Program-made: the position numbers and the translations under genes | NCBI GenBank assembly: GCA_903838415.1 | Contig: CAILYI010000028.1 | Location: forward strand, 1-44,465 | DNA length: 44,465 nt | Direction of reading: 5' to 3' | Source of the DNA: an uncultured Anaerolineae bacterium | GTDB taxonomy: Bacteria > Chloroflexota > Anaerolineae > Anaerolineales > Villigracilaceae | Notes under the pieces: model-generated | Told to the model about the DNA's origin: nothing | The model's database searches: none | What the model saw: the letters and a program-made list of their open reading frames with translations, nothing else | Shown here: positions 1-6,298 of the stretch, in pieces | Numbering within the stretch: position 1 is the first letter of the stretch | Layout: every line of letters starts with the position of its first letter

Positions 1-107
1 CTATTAAATATCACATGAAGCAAATTCTTGATCGCTTGCAGCTGAATAATCGCTCTGAAGTAATAGAATACATGAAAGCACGCGCGAAAGAAAGAGTAGA
101 AGCGTAG
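1..107 (+). CDS. LuxR-type HTH regulator, C-terminal fragment
   Basis: An open frame enters from the left edge and stops at TAG 105-107, giving 34 visible residues (frame begins at base 3). They read IKYHMKQILDRLQLNNRSEV and then a short basic tail. This is the second half of a LuxR/GerE helix-turn-helix: the recognition helix has the usual T/I-V/I-K-x-H-xx-x-I-L-x-K/R-L pattern, followed by the N-N/S-R-x-E/Q segment that starts the last helix. Such domains end NarL-type response regulators and other LuxR-family activators. The receiver or sensor part lies outside the window, so the input signal is unknown. The gene converges on the PilZ gene and shares the hairpin at 123-158 with it. Confidence 0.8.
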   Translation, partial: IKYHMKQILDRLQLNNRSEVIEYMKARAKERVEA

Positions 108-122
108 TAACTTATTCGCTGA

Positions 123-158
123 ACAAAGAGCCCGCTTCTTAAGAAGCGGGCTCTTTGT
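123..158. terminator. Perfect 36-bp inverted repeat, shared terminator
   Basis: An 18-bp GC-rich arm is followed at once by its exact complement, with no spacer; a few central bases must stay unpaired in RNA. It lies between the convergent LuxR-type gene and the PilZ gene, so it can end both transcripts. The flanking T run is short in both directions (CTTTGT), so strength is uncertain. Confidence 0.75.
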
Positions 159-190
159 GATTATCGATGCTGTAGTGTCTGGCTTGTTAA

Positions 191-553
191 TCACAGATTG
201 CTGTTATCGGGTATGCCATATTTTTCGACAACATGTTGGTAAACCCGGTTATCTCCGGTAGAAATATTGATTATTTGGAAGCCTTCGTTGAACACAAATG
301 GGTCAGTCGAATCGGGAACACTCCATCTGCAGCGGGCAGCAAAAACAATAAAAGATCGGTCAGAAACATCACTTGTCAAGTCCAGCCGCAGATTAAAATC
401 TTTGTCGACGGTCAGTCGTTTATTGCTATCCAGCTTAAAGCCTCTCGAGCTGATATCTGAGAGATACCCAACAAGTTCCTGCGTGCCATTGTCGATGACC
501 CGCATATAATACCCAAACTTCCGTCGTTTGATGGCTCTACGTTCATCCAACAT
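191..553 (-). CDS. PilZ domain protein (c-di-GMP receptor)
   Basis: This 120-residue protein is essentially a single PilZ domain. The N-terminal arginine motif is visible (ERRAIKRRKF, residues 4-13, containing R6-x3-R10), and the D/N-x-S-x-x-G motif is D33-I-S35-S-R-G38. PilZ domains bind cyclic di-GMP between these two motifs and pass the signal to motility, adhesion or polysaccharide machinery. No other domain, signal peptide or membrane segment is present, so it must act through a partner. The start is supported by AAAGGA eight bases upstream and a near-consensus promoter at 577-605. It is monocistronic and converges with the LuxR-type gene. The output partner is unknown. Confidence 0.85.
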   Translation of the reverse strand: MLDERRAIKRRKFGYYMRVIDNGTQELVGYLSDISSRGFKLDSNKRLTVDKDFNLRLDLTSDVSDRSFIVFAARCRWSVPDSTDPFVFNEGFQIINISTGDNRVYQHVVEKYGIPDNSNL

Positions 554-576
554 GGCTTGTCCTTTCGTTCAACATC

Positions 577-605
577 ATTATAGGATAAGTTCTGTCAAGA
601 TTCAA
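577..605 (-). promoter_or_regulatory. Sigma70-type promoter of the PilZ gene
   Basis: Reading the minus strand, a -35 box TTGAAT (600-605) and a perfect -10 box TATAAT (577-582) are separated by exactly 17 bases. The predicted start point is near 570, giving a leader of about 17 bases before the ATG at 553. Confidence 0.7.
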
Positions 606-633
606 TCACCACTTTCGATAATGTAAGTTATTG

Positions 634-1794
634 CTATTCCGCTTTTAAAATATGCGTCAAAATTGTGGCGCCGCTGCCGCCGATATTTTGCGCCATGCCG
701 ATGCGCGCTCCATCCACTTGCGTTTGGCCGCATTCGCCGCGTAATTGCTGGATCACTTCAACGATCTGGTACATGCCGGTTGCGCCGACGGGATGGCCGC
801 GGGCTTTCAGTCCGCCGCGGGTGCAGATCGGAATTCGTCCACCCGCCACCTGAATCTCGTTATCGAGACCAAGCCTTGGGCCCTGGCCTCGTTCCGCAAA
901 ACCGCAGGCCTCCAGCGAAAGTGCTGACATGATCGAAAATGCGTCATGCAATTCAAACAAATCGATGTCATCCCGGCTCACCCCGGCCATTTCAAAGGCT
1001 TGTTTCGAAGAGAGATATGCCGCTGAAAGGAACAAAGGATCCTTCCGGCTGTGCACCGCGATCGTATCAGTTGCTGAAGCCGATCCAGCGACGACAATCC
1101 GCGGTCTTCCGGGCAGGGATGAAACCTTATTGGCCGGGACAATGATGACAGCCGCCGCACCATCCCCAATCGGCGAAGCATCCAAAAGATTGATGGGGGT
1201 AGCCACCATGGCCGATTTTTCAAATTTTTCCACGCTGATTTTGTCGTGCAGGCGCGCGAAGGGATTGTGCATGGCGTTGGCGTGGGCGTTGATCGAAAAT
1301 GGCGCAAAATCGGCGTGCTGCCAGCCGTATTCGTACATATACCGGCGCATGATCAGCGCGTTCAGGCTGACGAAAGAAATGCCTTGCTCGGCTTCATAAT
1401 CGGCGTCGGCGGCGGTTGCCAGGGCGGCGGTGACGTCATGCCCGGCTTTGTCGGTCATCTTCTCCACGCCCACAACCAGCGCTGATTCCATCTCGCCAGA
1501 AGCGACGGCCATCACCCCGGCGCGGAAGGCCGCTCCACCGGAGCCGCAGGCTGCTTCAATTTTGACCGCTTCCGCCCGCCACATGCCCACCCAATCGGCG
1601 ATGAAGGTGGCCAGTTGGTTTTGTCCGCCAATCAGCGGTGAAAGCATGTTGCCCACAAAAAGCCCGTCGGGATGTTCCACGCCGGAATCTTGCATGGCCA
1701 AAAAGGCGGCTTCGCCCGCAATCTCGCGCAGGGATTTGTCCCAATGTTCGTCAATGACGGTTTGTCCGATACCCAAAACAGCGACTGGTCGCAT
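634..1794 (-). CDS. Thiolase family protein (SCP2/archaeal type)
   Basis: This is a 386-residue thiolase-fold enzyme. The nucleophilic cysteine is C83 in EAACGSGG, the HDAF motif replaces the NEAF of classical thiolases, and the GHPVGATG histidine motif is near the C-terminus. The second catalytic cysteine of degradative and biosynthetic thiolases is replaced: the C-terminal motif reads AQNIGGSG. That pattern is typical of SCP2-type and archaeal-type thiolases, many of which work with a zinc-ribbon DUF35 partner, but no such partner is nearby. The likely reaction is acyl-CoA condensation or cleavage, substrate unknown. I chose ATG 1794 because GGAG sits just upstream; a GTG at 1806 overlaps that ribosome site and is unlikely. 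It is transcribed alone. Confidence 0.85.
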   Translation of the reverse strand: MRPVAVLGIGQTVIDEHWDKSLREIAGEAAFLAMQDSGVEHPDGLFVGNMLSPLIGGQNQLATFIADWVGMWRAEAVKIEAACGSGGAAFRAGVMAVASGEMESALVVGVEKMTDKAGHDVTAALATAADADYEAEQGISFVSLNALIMRRYMYEYGWQHADFAPFSINAHANAMHNPFARLHDKISVEKFEKSAMVATPINLLDASPIGDGAAAVIIVPANKVSSLPGRPRIVVAGSASATDTIAVHSRKDPLFLSAAYLSSKQAFEMAGVSRDDIDLFELHDAFSIMSALSLEACGFAERGQGPRLGLDNEIQVAGGRIPICTRGGLKARGHPVGATGMYQIVEVIQQLRGECGQTQVDGARIGMAQNIGGSGATILTHILKAE

Positions 1795-1832
1795 AGAATT
1801 CTCCACAAAAAAGTTGTATGATGATTTTACCG

Positions 1833-1844
1833 GATAGCGCTATC
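1833..1844. promoter_or_regulatory. Perfect palindrome GATAGCGCTATC
   Basis: A 12-bp perfect palindrome lies about 40 bases upstream of the thiolase ATG, with a further half-like GTGCTATC copy directly beside it (1848-1855). Its position in the divergent region between thiolase and lipoprotein genes fits an operator, but the regulator is unknown. Confidence 0.4.
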
Positions 1845-1861
1845 AAGTGCTATCGATTTCT

Positions 1862-1890
1862 TTCACGTTTCCAGGGTTTCATCCTATACT
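1862..1890 (+). promoter_or_regulatory. Possible promoter of the 1946 lipoprotein gene
   Basis: TTCACG (1862-1867) and TATACT (1885-1890) are spaced by 17 bases, followed by a leader of about 50 bases and a strong GGAGGT ribosome site at 1934-1939, six bases before the ATG. Confidence 0.45.
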
Positions 1891-1945
1891 ATTGTAGCTG
1901 ATTGATGAATTCTTTCTGTAAGAATTACATAATGGAGGTGGATGT

Positions 1946-2482
1946 ATGCGTAATCGTTTCTGGTTATTGCTCGGCTTGTTGATGGTGGGGCTGTCGCTAA
2001 GCTGCAATTTTGTGACTCAGGCGCTGTCAACGCCGCCCGCGCCGATGGAAGAGACTGTTCCCACCCAGGAAATGCTCGCCACGCAGGAACTGCCAGTTGC
2101 CTCGAATTTGCCCGAGCTGGCCGGAGATTGGCAGATTAAATTGTCGCAATCTGGCGGACTGGCGGGCGTGCAGCGTTCGATTGAAATTTTTGGCAGTGGA
2201 GAAATGACGGTTGACGACGAAAACAGCAAAGCCCATATCGTGGACAAACTTGCCGCGGAGCAGCTTGCCAGCCTGGAAAAACTGGTGGCTTCATCGCAAT
2301 ATCAACCGGATTCCGGGTCAGCTGGTGGCTGCGCCGATTGTTTTGTGTATATGCTGGAAATTACCAGCGGCGGTGAAACGTTCCAGGCGCAGTTAGATGA
2401 TGTCACCCTGGCGGATTCCGGGTTGAATCCGCTTGTGGATACTTTGGGCAGATTGATGAAAGCGGCGCTGGAGAAAAAATAG
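1946..2482 (+). CDS. Lipoprotein of unknown function
   Basis: This is a 178-residue secreted lipoprotein. Residues 1-20 form a signal peptide with a short basic start, a hydrophobic core and the lipobox LSLSC, so C20 should be lipidated. A Pro/Thr/Glu-rich spacer of about 30 residues follows, and then a compact domain beginning ELAGDWQIKLSQSGG that contains a CxxC pair (GCADC). I do not recognise the domain; its repeated beta-strand character suggests a small beta-rich fold. Translation is well supported by GGAGGT six bases before the ATG. The gene is monocistronic, divergent from the thiolase and convergent with the sodium pump operon, separated from the latter by a hairpin. Confidence 0.75.
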   Translation: MRNRFWLLLGLLMVGLSLSCNFVTQALSTPPAPMEETVPTQEMLATQELPVASNLPELAGDWQIKLSQSGGLAGVQRSIEIFGSGEMTVDDENSKAHIVDKLAAEQLASLEKLVASSQYQPDSGSAGGCADCFVYMLEITSGGETFQAQLDDVTLADSGLNPLVDTLGRLMKAALEKK

Positions 2483-2510
2483 TCGCCAATCGTTTTTTGA
2501 TTAAAGCATC

Positions 2511-2534
2511 AGGGGCGAGGATCTCCTCGCCCCT
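2511..2534. terminator. Hairpin between convergent genes
   Basis: AGGGGCGAGGA and its complement TCCTCGCCCCT flank a two-base centre. It sits between the lipoprotein stop (2482) and the mmdB stop (2556) and can terminate both. The AGGGGCGAG stem core recurs in the terminator at 29161-29195. Confidence 0.7.
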
Positions 2535-2555
2535 GGAATTTTAAGCCAGTTGTCC

Positions 2556-3707
2556 TTATCCAATCCCCATCATCTTGCTCACAATCGCCAGTAAAACGCC
2601 GCCAGCGATGACGCTGCCCAATTGTCCGGCAGTGTTCGAGCCCATGGCGTGCATCAGGATGAAGTTGTCACTATCTTCATCGAGCGCGGCCTTGGCTGAG
2701 AGACGCCCGGCCATCGGAAATGCGCTGATACCGCAGGCGCCAATCAGCGGATTGATCTTTCCGCCGCTTAAAAAGCTCATCAATTTACCGAACAACAACC
2801 CCGTAATGGTGTCGATCACAAAGGCGATCAGCCCGAGTGCCAGGATCATCAGCGTACGCCACTGGATGCCCGTCAGCGGGTCATACAGGAACCTGTCTGC
2901 CGTCATGGTAGCGCCAATCGCCAGACCGAGAAATAACGTCGCTATATTGATAATTTCATTCTGGGCGGCTTTGCTCAGACGTTCCACCACACCCGCTTCG
3001 CGCAGCAGATTGCCGAGCATCAGGGCGGCGATCAATGGAGCCGCCGCCGGGGCGATCAGGCTGACAGCGATGGTTACCACGATCGGGAAGGAAACAACCA
3101 CTTTGGGCGATACCGGGCGCGGGGCGTATTCCATGCGGATGAGACGCTCTTTGCGCGTGGTCATTAATCGCATGATCGGCGGCTGGATGATCGGGACGAG
3201 GCTCATGTATGAATAGGCCGCCACCGCAATCGGGCCGAGCAATTCGGGCGCCAGCTTCGACGTGACGAAAATCGCCGTTGGGCCGTCAATTGCTCCGATT
3301 ACGCCAATCGAGGCGGCTTCGTTGAGTTTGAAGCCGAGCAGAGTCGCCAGAATCAGCGCGCCGAAAATGCCAAACTGACCGGCTGCGCCGAGCAGCACCA
3401 TTTTGGGCTGCGCCAGCAGCGGACGAAAGTCGATCATCGCGCCCACGCCGATAAAAATCAGCAACGGGAAAAGTTCGGTCTTGATCCCGGCGTCGTAAAT
3501 CACTTTCAAGAAACTATCCGGGTTGTAAACCGACATGCCCAGGTTCGCCAGAATACAGCCAAATCCGATCGGCAGCAGCAGCACCGGCTCATATTCTTTG
3601 ACAACCGCCAGGTAGATCAAAGTTGCGCCGATCGCCAGCATCACGGCGCTCGCCCAGGTAAAACTCAAGCCGCCGAACACGCTCAAGATGACTTCGCCAA
3701 CGTTCAT
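2556..3707 (-). CDS. mmdB: Sodium-translocating decarboxylase, beta subunit
   Basis: This 383-residue integral membrane protein belongs to the OadB/MmdB/GcdB family. These proteins decarboxylate carboxybiotin and use the energy to push Na+ out of the cell. The whole chain is hydrophobic, with about ten membrane segments. Family landmarks are visible: the GAIDGPTAIF segment, which contains the conserved aspartate of the ion pathway, followed by SYMSLVPIIQPP, and a glycine-rich C-terminal stretch (MGSNTAGQLGSVIAGG). Its ATG overlaps the stop of the biotin protein gene by four bases (3704-3707), so translation is coupled. It is the last gene of the operon and ends before the hairpin at 2511-2534. 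Confidence 0.93.
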   Translation of the reverse strand: MNVGEVILSVFGGLSFTWASAVMLAIGATLIYLAVVKEYEPVLLLPIGFGCILANLGMSVYNPDSFLKVIYDAGIKTELFPLLIFIGVGAMIDFRPLLAQPKMVLLGAAGQFGIFGALILATLLGFKLNEAASIGVIGAIDGPTAIFVTSKLAPELLGPIAVAAYSYMSLVPIIQPPIMRLMTTRKERLIRMEYAPRPVSPKVVVSFPIVVTIAVSLIAPAAAPLIAALMLGNLLREAGVVERLSKAAQNEIINIATLFLGLAIGATMTADRFLYDPLTGIQWRTLMILALGLIAFVIDTITGLLFGKLMSFLSGGKINPLIGACGISAFPMAGRLSAKAALDEDSDNFILMHAMGSNTAGQLGSVIAGGVLLAIVSKMMGIG

Positions 3708-4129
3708 GCGCTGAACTCCACAAGCGCCTGCTTGTGCATTACCGTTTGCCCGGCGCTGACATGCACTGTCGCAATCTTGCCATCACGCACCGAGCGGATG
3801 CTGTTTTTCATTTTCATCGCTTCGATCACCAGGATGACCTGCCCGGCTTCCACGGCGTCGCCCGGTTTGACAAATACTTCCACGACTGTTCCGGGCAGCG
3901 GCGCGAGCATGACGTTGCCGGACAGGTTGACGCTGGTGGGAAGCGCCGCGGCGACGGGTTTGGACGCGTCCGTTTGGGCGACGGGCTCACTCACCCGGGC
4001 CGTTATCCCATTTTCGGGGCTGACTTCAAATTCCACGCCAGCCACCCGCGCTACGATTGGACGCTTGTTAATGTCGTCGATCTCAACTTCGAAGTTTTTC
4101 TCGCCAATTTTGACGTTGTATTTCATCAT
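3704..4129 (-). CDS. mmdC: Biotin carrier subunit of the sodium pump decarboxylase
   Basis: This protein of about 141 residues carries a C-terminal biotinyl/lipoyl domain. The biotin site is EAMKM, with K106 as the modified lysine. The N-terminal part is followed by an Ala/Pro/Thr-containing flexible linker (residues 45-70), the usual swinging arm. It shuttles the carboxyl group from MmdA to the membrane subunit MmdB. The frame opens further upstream at a TTG, but GAGAGGAAA lies directly before two adjacent ATGs (4129 and 4126); either could be used, and the second has the better spacing. Stop and mmdB start overlap as ATGA. Confidence 0.9.
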   Translation of the reverse strand: MMKYNVKIGEKNFEVEIDDINKRPIVARVAGVEFEVSPENGITARVSEPVAQTDASKPVAAALPTSVNLSGNVMLAPLPGTVVEVFVKPGDAVEAGQVILVIEAMKMKNSIRSVRDGKIATVHVSAGQTVMHKQALVEFSA

Positions 4130-4149
4130 ATTTCCTCTCAAACTGCCGA

Positions 4150-4458
4150 TTAACGCCCACCTTTTTCGTACATCTGACGGGTGCGCATGCCCAATTGCCA
4201 GGCGCTCACCAACGCTGTCGGCGGCTCGGACAAAGGCCGGGCGGTGGACTGACTCTGTTCGCCCAGGGCCACCGCCACCGCGACGGCCGCAGCCTGGGCC
4301 AGGAGGTCGTCATCCATGGCGGGGGCCGTTGCCGGGGCGTCTGCTTCGTCCTGCTTAAACGGGAGCGCCGTCAGCGCCCACATCAGGCCCCATAACAGGA
4401 CAATGGCCGCAAACGTCAATCCCATCCCGAGAAGTGTGATCCAGAGTGCATCTATCAT
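4150..4458 (-). CDS. mmdD: OadG-like small subunit of the sodium pump decarboxylase
   Basis: This 102-residue protein has one N-terminal membrane helix (residues 5-32, with the GMGLTFAAIVLLWG pattern of OadG/MmdD proteins), an acidic Ala/Pro linker, and an amphipathic alanine-rich segment (LLAQAAAVAVAVAL), followed by a short basic tail. In characterised pumps this subunit anchors the soluble carboxyltransferase to the membrane subunit and stabilises the complex. Its place between mmdA and the biotin carrier matches known mmd operons. Sequence conservation in the family is low, so the assignment rests on architecture and context. Confidence 0.82.
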   Translation of the reverse strand: MIDALWITLLGMGLTFAAIVLLWGLMWALTALPFKQDEADAPATAPAMDDDLLAQAAAVAVAVALGEQSQSTARPLSEPPTALVSAWQLGMRTRQMYEKGGR

Positions 4459-4477
4459 GTTGCTGCTCCTTGCTCGC

Positions 4478-6031
4478 CTAAACCGGGATGTTCCCGTGTT
4501 TTCTGGGCGGCGCGGGCGCGTATTTATCGCGCAGGGCCGAAAGGGCGGCGATCACCTTGGCGCGGGTTTCGCGCGGCTCGATGATGTCATCGACATAACC
4601 GGTGCTGGCCGCCTGATAGGGATTGTTGAACTTCTCGCGGTAATCGGCTGCCAGCTGCTTGCGCTCCGCGGCGGGATCGGCTGCGCCTTCGATCTGTTTC
4701 TTGAATAGGATATTGACCGCGCCCTCTGCGCCCAATACCGCAATTTCGGCGCTCGGCCAGGCGTAAGTGACATCGGTGCCGAGATATTTGCTCGACATGA
4801 CGACGTACGCGCCGCCGTAGGCCTTGCGGGTGATGACGCACACCTTCGGGACAGTGGCTTCGGAATAGGCATAGAGCAGTTTGGCGCCGTGCCGGATGAT
4901 GCCGCCGTGTTCCTGGGCAATGCCAGGCAGGAAGCCGGGCGAATCGACAAAAGTGACCAGCGGAACGTTGAAGCAGTCGCACATGCGCACAAAACGGGTC
5001 ATTTTGTCGCTGGCGTCGATGTCAATCACGCCCGCCATGACGGCCGGTTCCTGCGCCACGATGCCCACACTGTGCCCGCCAATCCGCGCCAAGCCCACGA
5101 CGGCATTGCGCGCCCAGGCTGGTTGGATTTCTAGAAAGGTGTCCTTGTCCACCACGGCTTCGATCACCTGGTGCATGACATACGGCAGGCTCGGGTCAAT
5201 CGGCACAATGCTGTTCAGATGCTCATCCATGCGTGCCGAGTCATCTCCGCTGAGATGAAAAGGCGGATTTTCGACATTGTTCGATGGCAGAAACGCCAGG
5301 AACTGCCGCACCAGGGCCAGCGCCTCGGCTTCATCCTTCGCCGCCAGGTGCGCTACACCGCTGACCGACATGTGGATGTCGCTGCCGCCCAACGATTCAG
5401 AGTCGATCACTTCGCCGGTAACGGCTTTAATCACTTCCGGGCCGGTCAGGAACATGAAGGACTGCTTTTCGATCATGATGATCAGGTCTTGCAGCGCCGG
5501 AGAATAGGCCGCGCCGCCAGCGCACGGGCCCATCATCACAGAAACCTGCGGGATCACGCCCGAATACTGCGCATTGCGCCGGAAAATTTCGGCATAGCCG
5601 CCCAGCGCCTTGACGCCTTCCTGAATGCGCGCTCCGCCAGAATCGAGCAGGCCAATGCAGGGCGCGCCATTGCGCAGCGCCAAATCCATCACGCGGCAAA
5701 TCTTATGGCTCTGCATCTCGCTCAGCGTACCGCCATAAATGGTGAAATCCTGAGCGTACACGTAGACCGTGCGCCCGTCAATTTGTCCGTAACCGGTCAC
5801 CACGCCATCCCCGAGATACTTCTCGGTGGCCATGCTCATATCGTCGATGTGCCCGGTGATAAATGGTTCAAGCTCATTGAAAGTGCCGCGATCCAGCAGC
5901 ATCTCAATCCGTTCGCGGGCGGTTGCTTTGCCCTTGGCGTGTTGCTTTTGAATCCGGTCAGCGCCGCCGCCCTCGCGGGATTTGGCGCGCATGGCGCGCA
6001 ATTCCAAAATTCTGGGATCTTCTTCAGACAT
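4478..6031 (-). CDS. mmdA: Methylmalonyl-CoA decarboxylase, carboxyltransferase (alpha) subunit
   Basis: This 517-residue protein has the two crotonase-like halves of the acyl-CoA carboxyltransferase family. The first half holds GLLDSGGARIQEGV and the CoA-loop region MGPCAGGAAYSPAL; the second holds the SPGFLPG and YGGAYVVM segments. It ends in the KHGNIPV tail common to MmdA and PccB proteins. It would transfer the carboxyl group of methylmalonyl-CoA to biotin, giving propionyl-CoA. It could equally be read as a propionyl-CoA carboxylase beta chain, but the adjacent OadG-like, biotin carrier and OadB-like genes, and the lack of a biotin carboxylase, point to the Na+ pump. AGAGAGGAA precedes the ATG. 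A CRP-type palindrome lies 20 bases upstream. Confidence 0.92.
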   Translation of the reverse strand: MSEEDPRILELRAMRAKSREGGGADRIQKQHAKGKATARERIEMLLDRGTFNELEPFITGHIDDMSMATEKYLGDGVVTGYGQIDGRTVYVYAQDFTIYGGTLSEMQSHKICRVMDLALRNGAPCIGLLDSGGARIQEGVKALGGYAEIFRRNAQYSGVIPQVSVMMGPCAGGAAYSPALQDLIIMIEKQSFMFLTGPEVIKAVTGEVIDSESLGGSDIHMSVSGVAHLAAKDEAEALALVRQFLAFLPSNNVENPPFHLSGDDSARMDEHLNSIVPIDPSLPYVMHQVIEAVVDKDTFLEIQPAWARNAVVGLARIGGHSVGIVAQEPAVMAGVIDIDASDKMTRFVRMCDCFNVPLVTFVDSPGFLPGIAQEHGGIIRHGAKLLYAYSEATVPKVCVITRKAYGGAYVVMSSKYLGTDVTYAWPSAEIAVLGAEGAVNILFKKQIEGAADPAAERKQLAADYREKFNNPYQAASTGYVDDIIEPRETRAKVIAALSALRDKYAPAPPRKHGNIPV

Positions 6032-6050
6032 GGGAGGTTCCTCTCTTTTA

Positions 6051-6068
6051 TTGTGAAATTAGTCACAA
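6051..6068. promoter_or_regulatory. CRP-type operator in front of mmdA
   Basis: The sequence TTGTGA-N6-TCACAA is a perfect inverted repeat with the spacing and half-sites of the classical CRP site. A -10-like TATACT lies at 6078-6083 on the minus strand, placing the predicted start point near 6071, so a protein bound here would block transcription of the mmd operon. A Crp/Fnr regulator with a CRP-like recognition helix is encoded at 32085-32783. Confidence 0.6.
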
Positions 6069-6077
6069 TGCTACTTC

Positions 6078-6083
6078 AGTATA
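6078..6083 (-). promoter_or_regulatory. Possible -10 box of the mmd operon
   Basis: TATACT is read on the minus strand. The -35 region at the right spacing (TGGCAA) is poor, so the promoter may need help or be weak. Confidence 0.35.
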
Positions 6084-6150
6084 CGCCCGGCGCAGGCAAT
6101 TTGCCAGTGATAGGCGTCATAGTGAATACCATGCTTTAAGTTACAGTTTA

Positions 6151-6188
6151 AGAAAAAGATTGGGATTTTTTCCGCCCAATCTTTTTCT
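6151..6188. terminator. Rho-independent terminator
   Basis: A 14-bp perfect stem (AGAAAAAGATTGGG and its complement) with a 10-base loop. Because the outer arm is A/T-rich on both sides, it has U tracts in both directions. It follows the polysaccharide operon on the minus strand, whose last stop is at 6283. Confidence 0.8.
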
Positions 6189-6220
6189 GCATGAATGAGT
6201 CTATCTGTGCTCCAAAATTA

Positions 6221-6298
6221 CCCCGGAATTTACTTTCCGCAGCCTGGATGACCGTTAAACAGACCGTTTCCTGCCCCGGGATTTATTTTCCGCAGCCC
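6221..6298. repeat. Imperfect 25-bp direct duplication at a gene end
   Basis: Copies at 6221-6245 and 6274-6298 match at 22 of 25 positions. The right copy contains the last codons and stop (TAA, 6283-6285) of the membrane protein gene; the left copy repeats this end downstream of it, including the stop. Confidence 0.6.
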
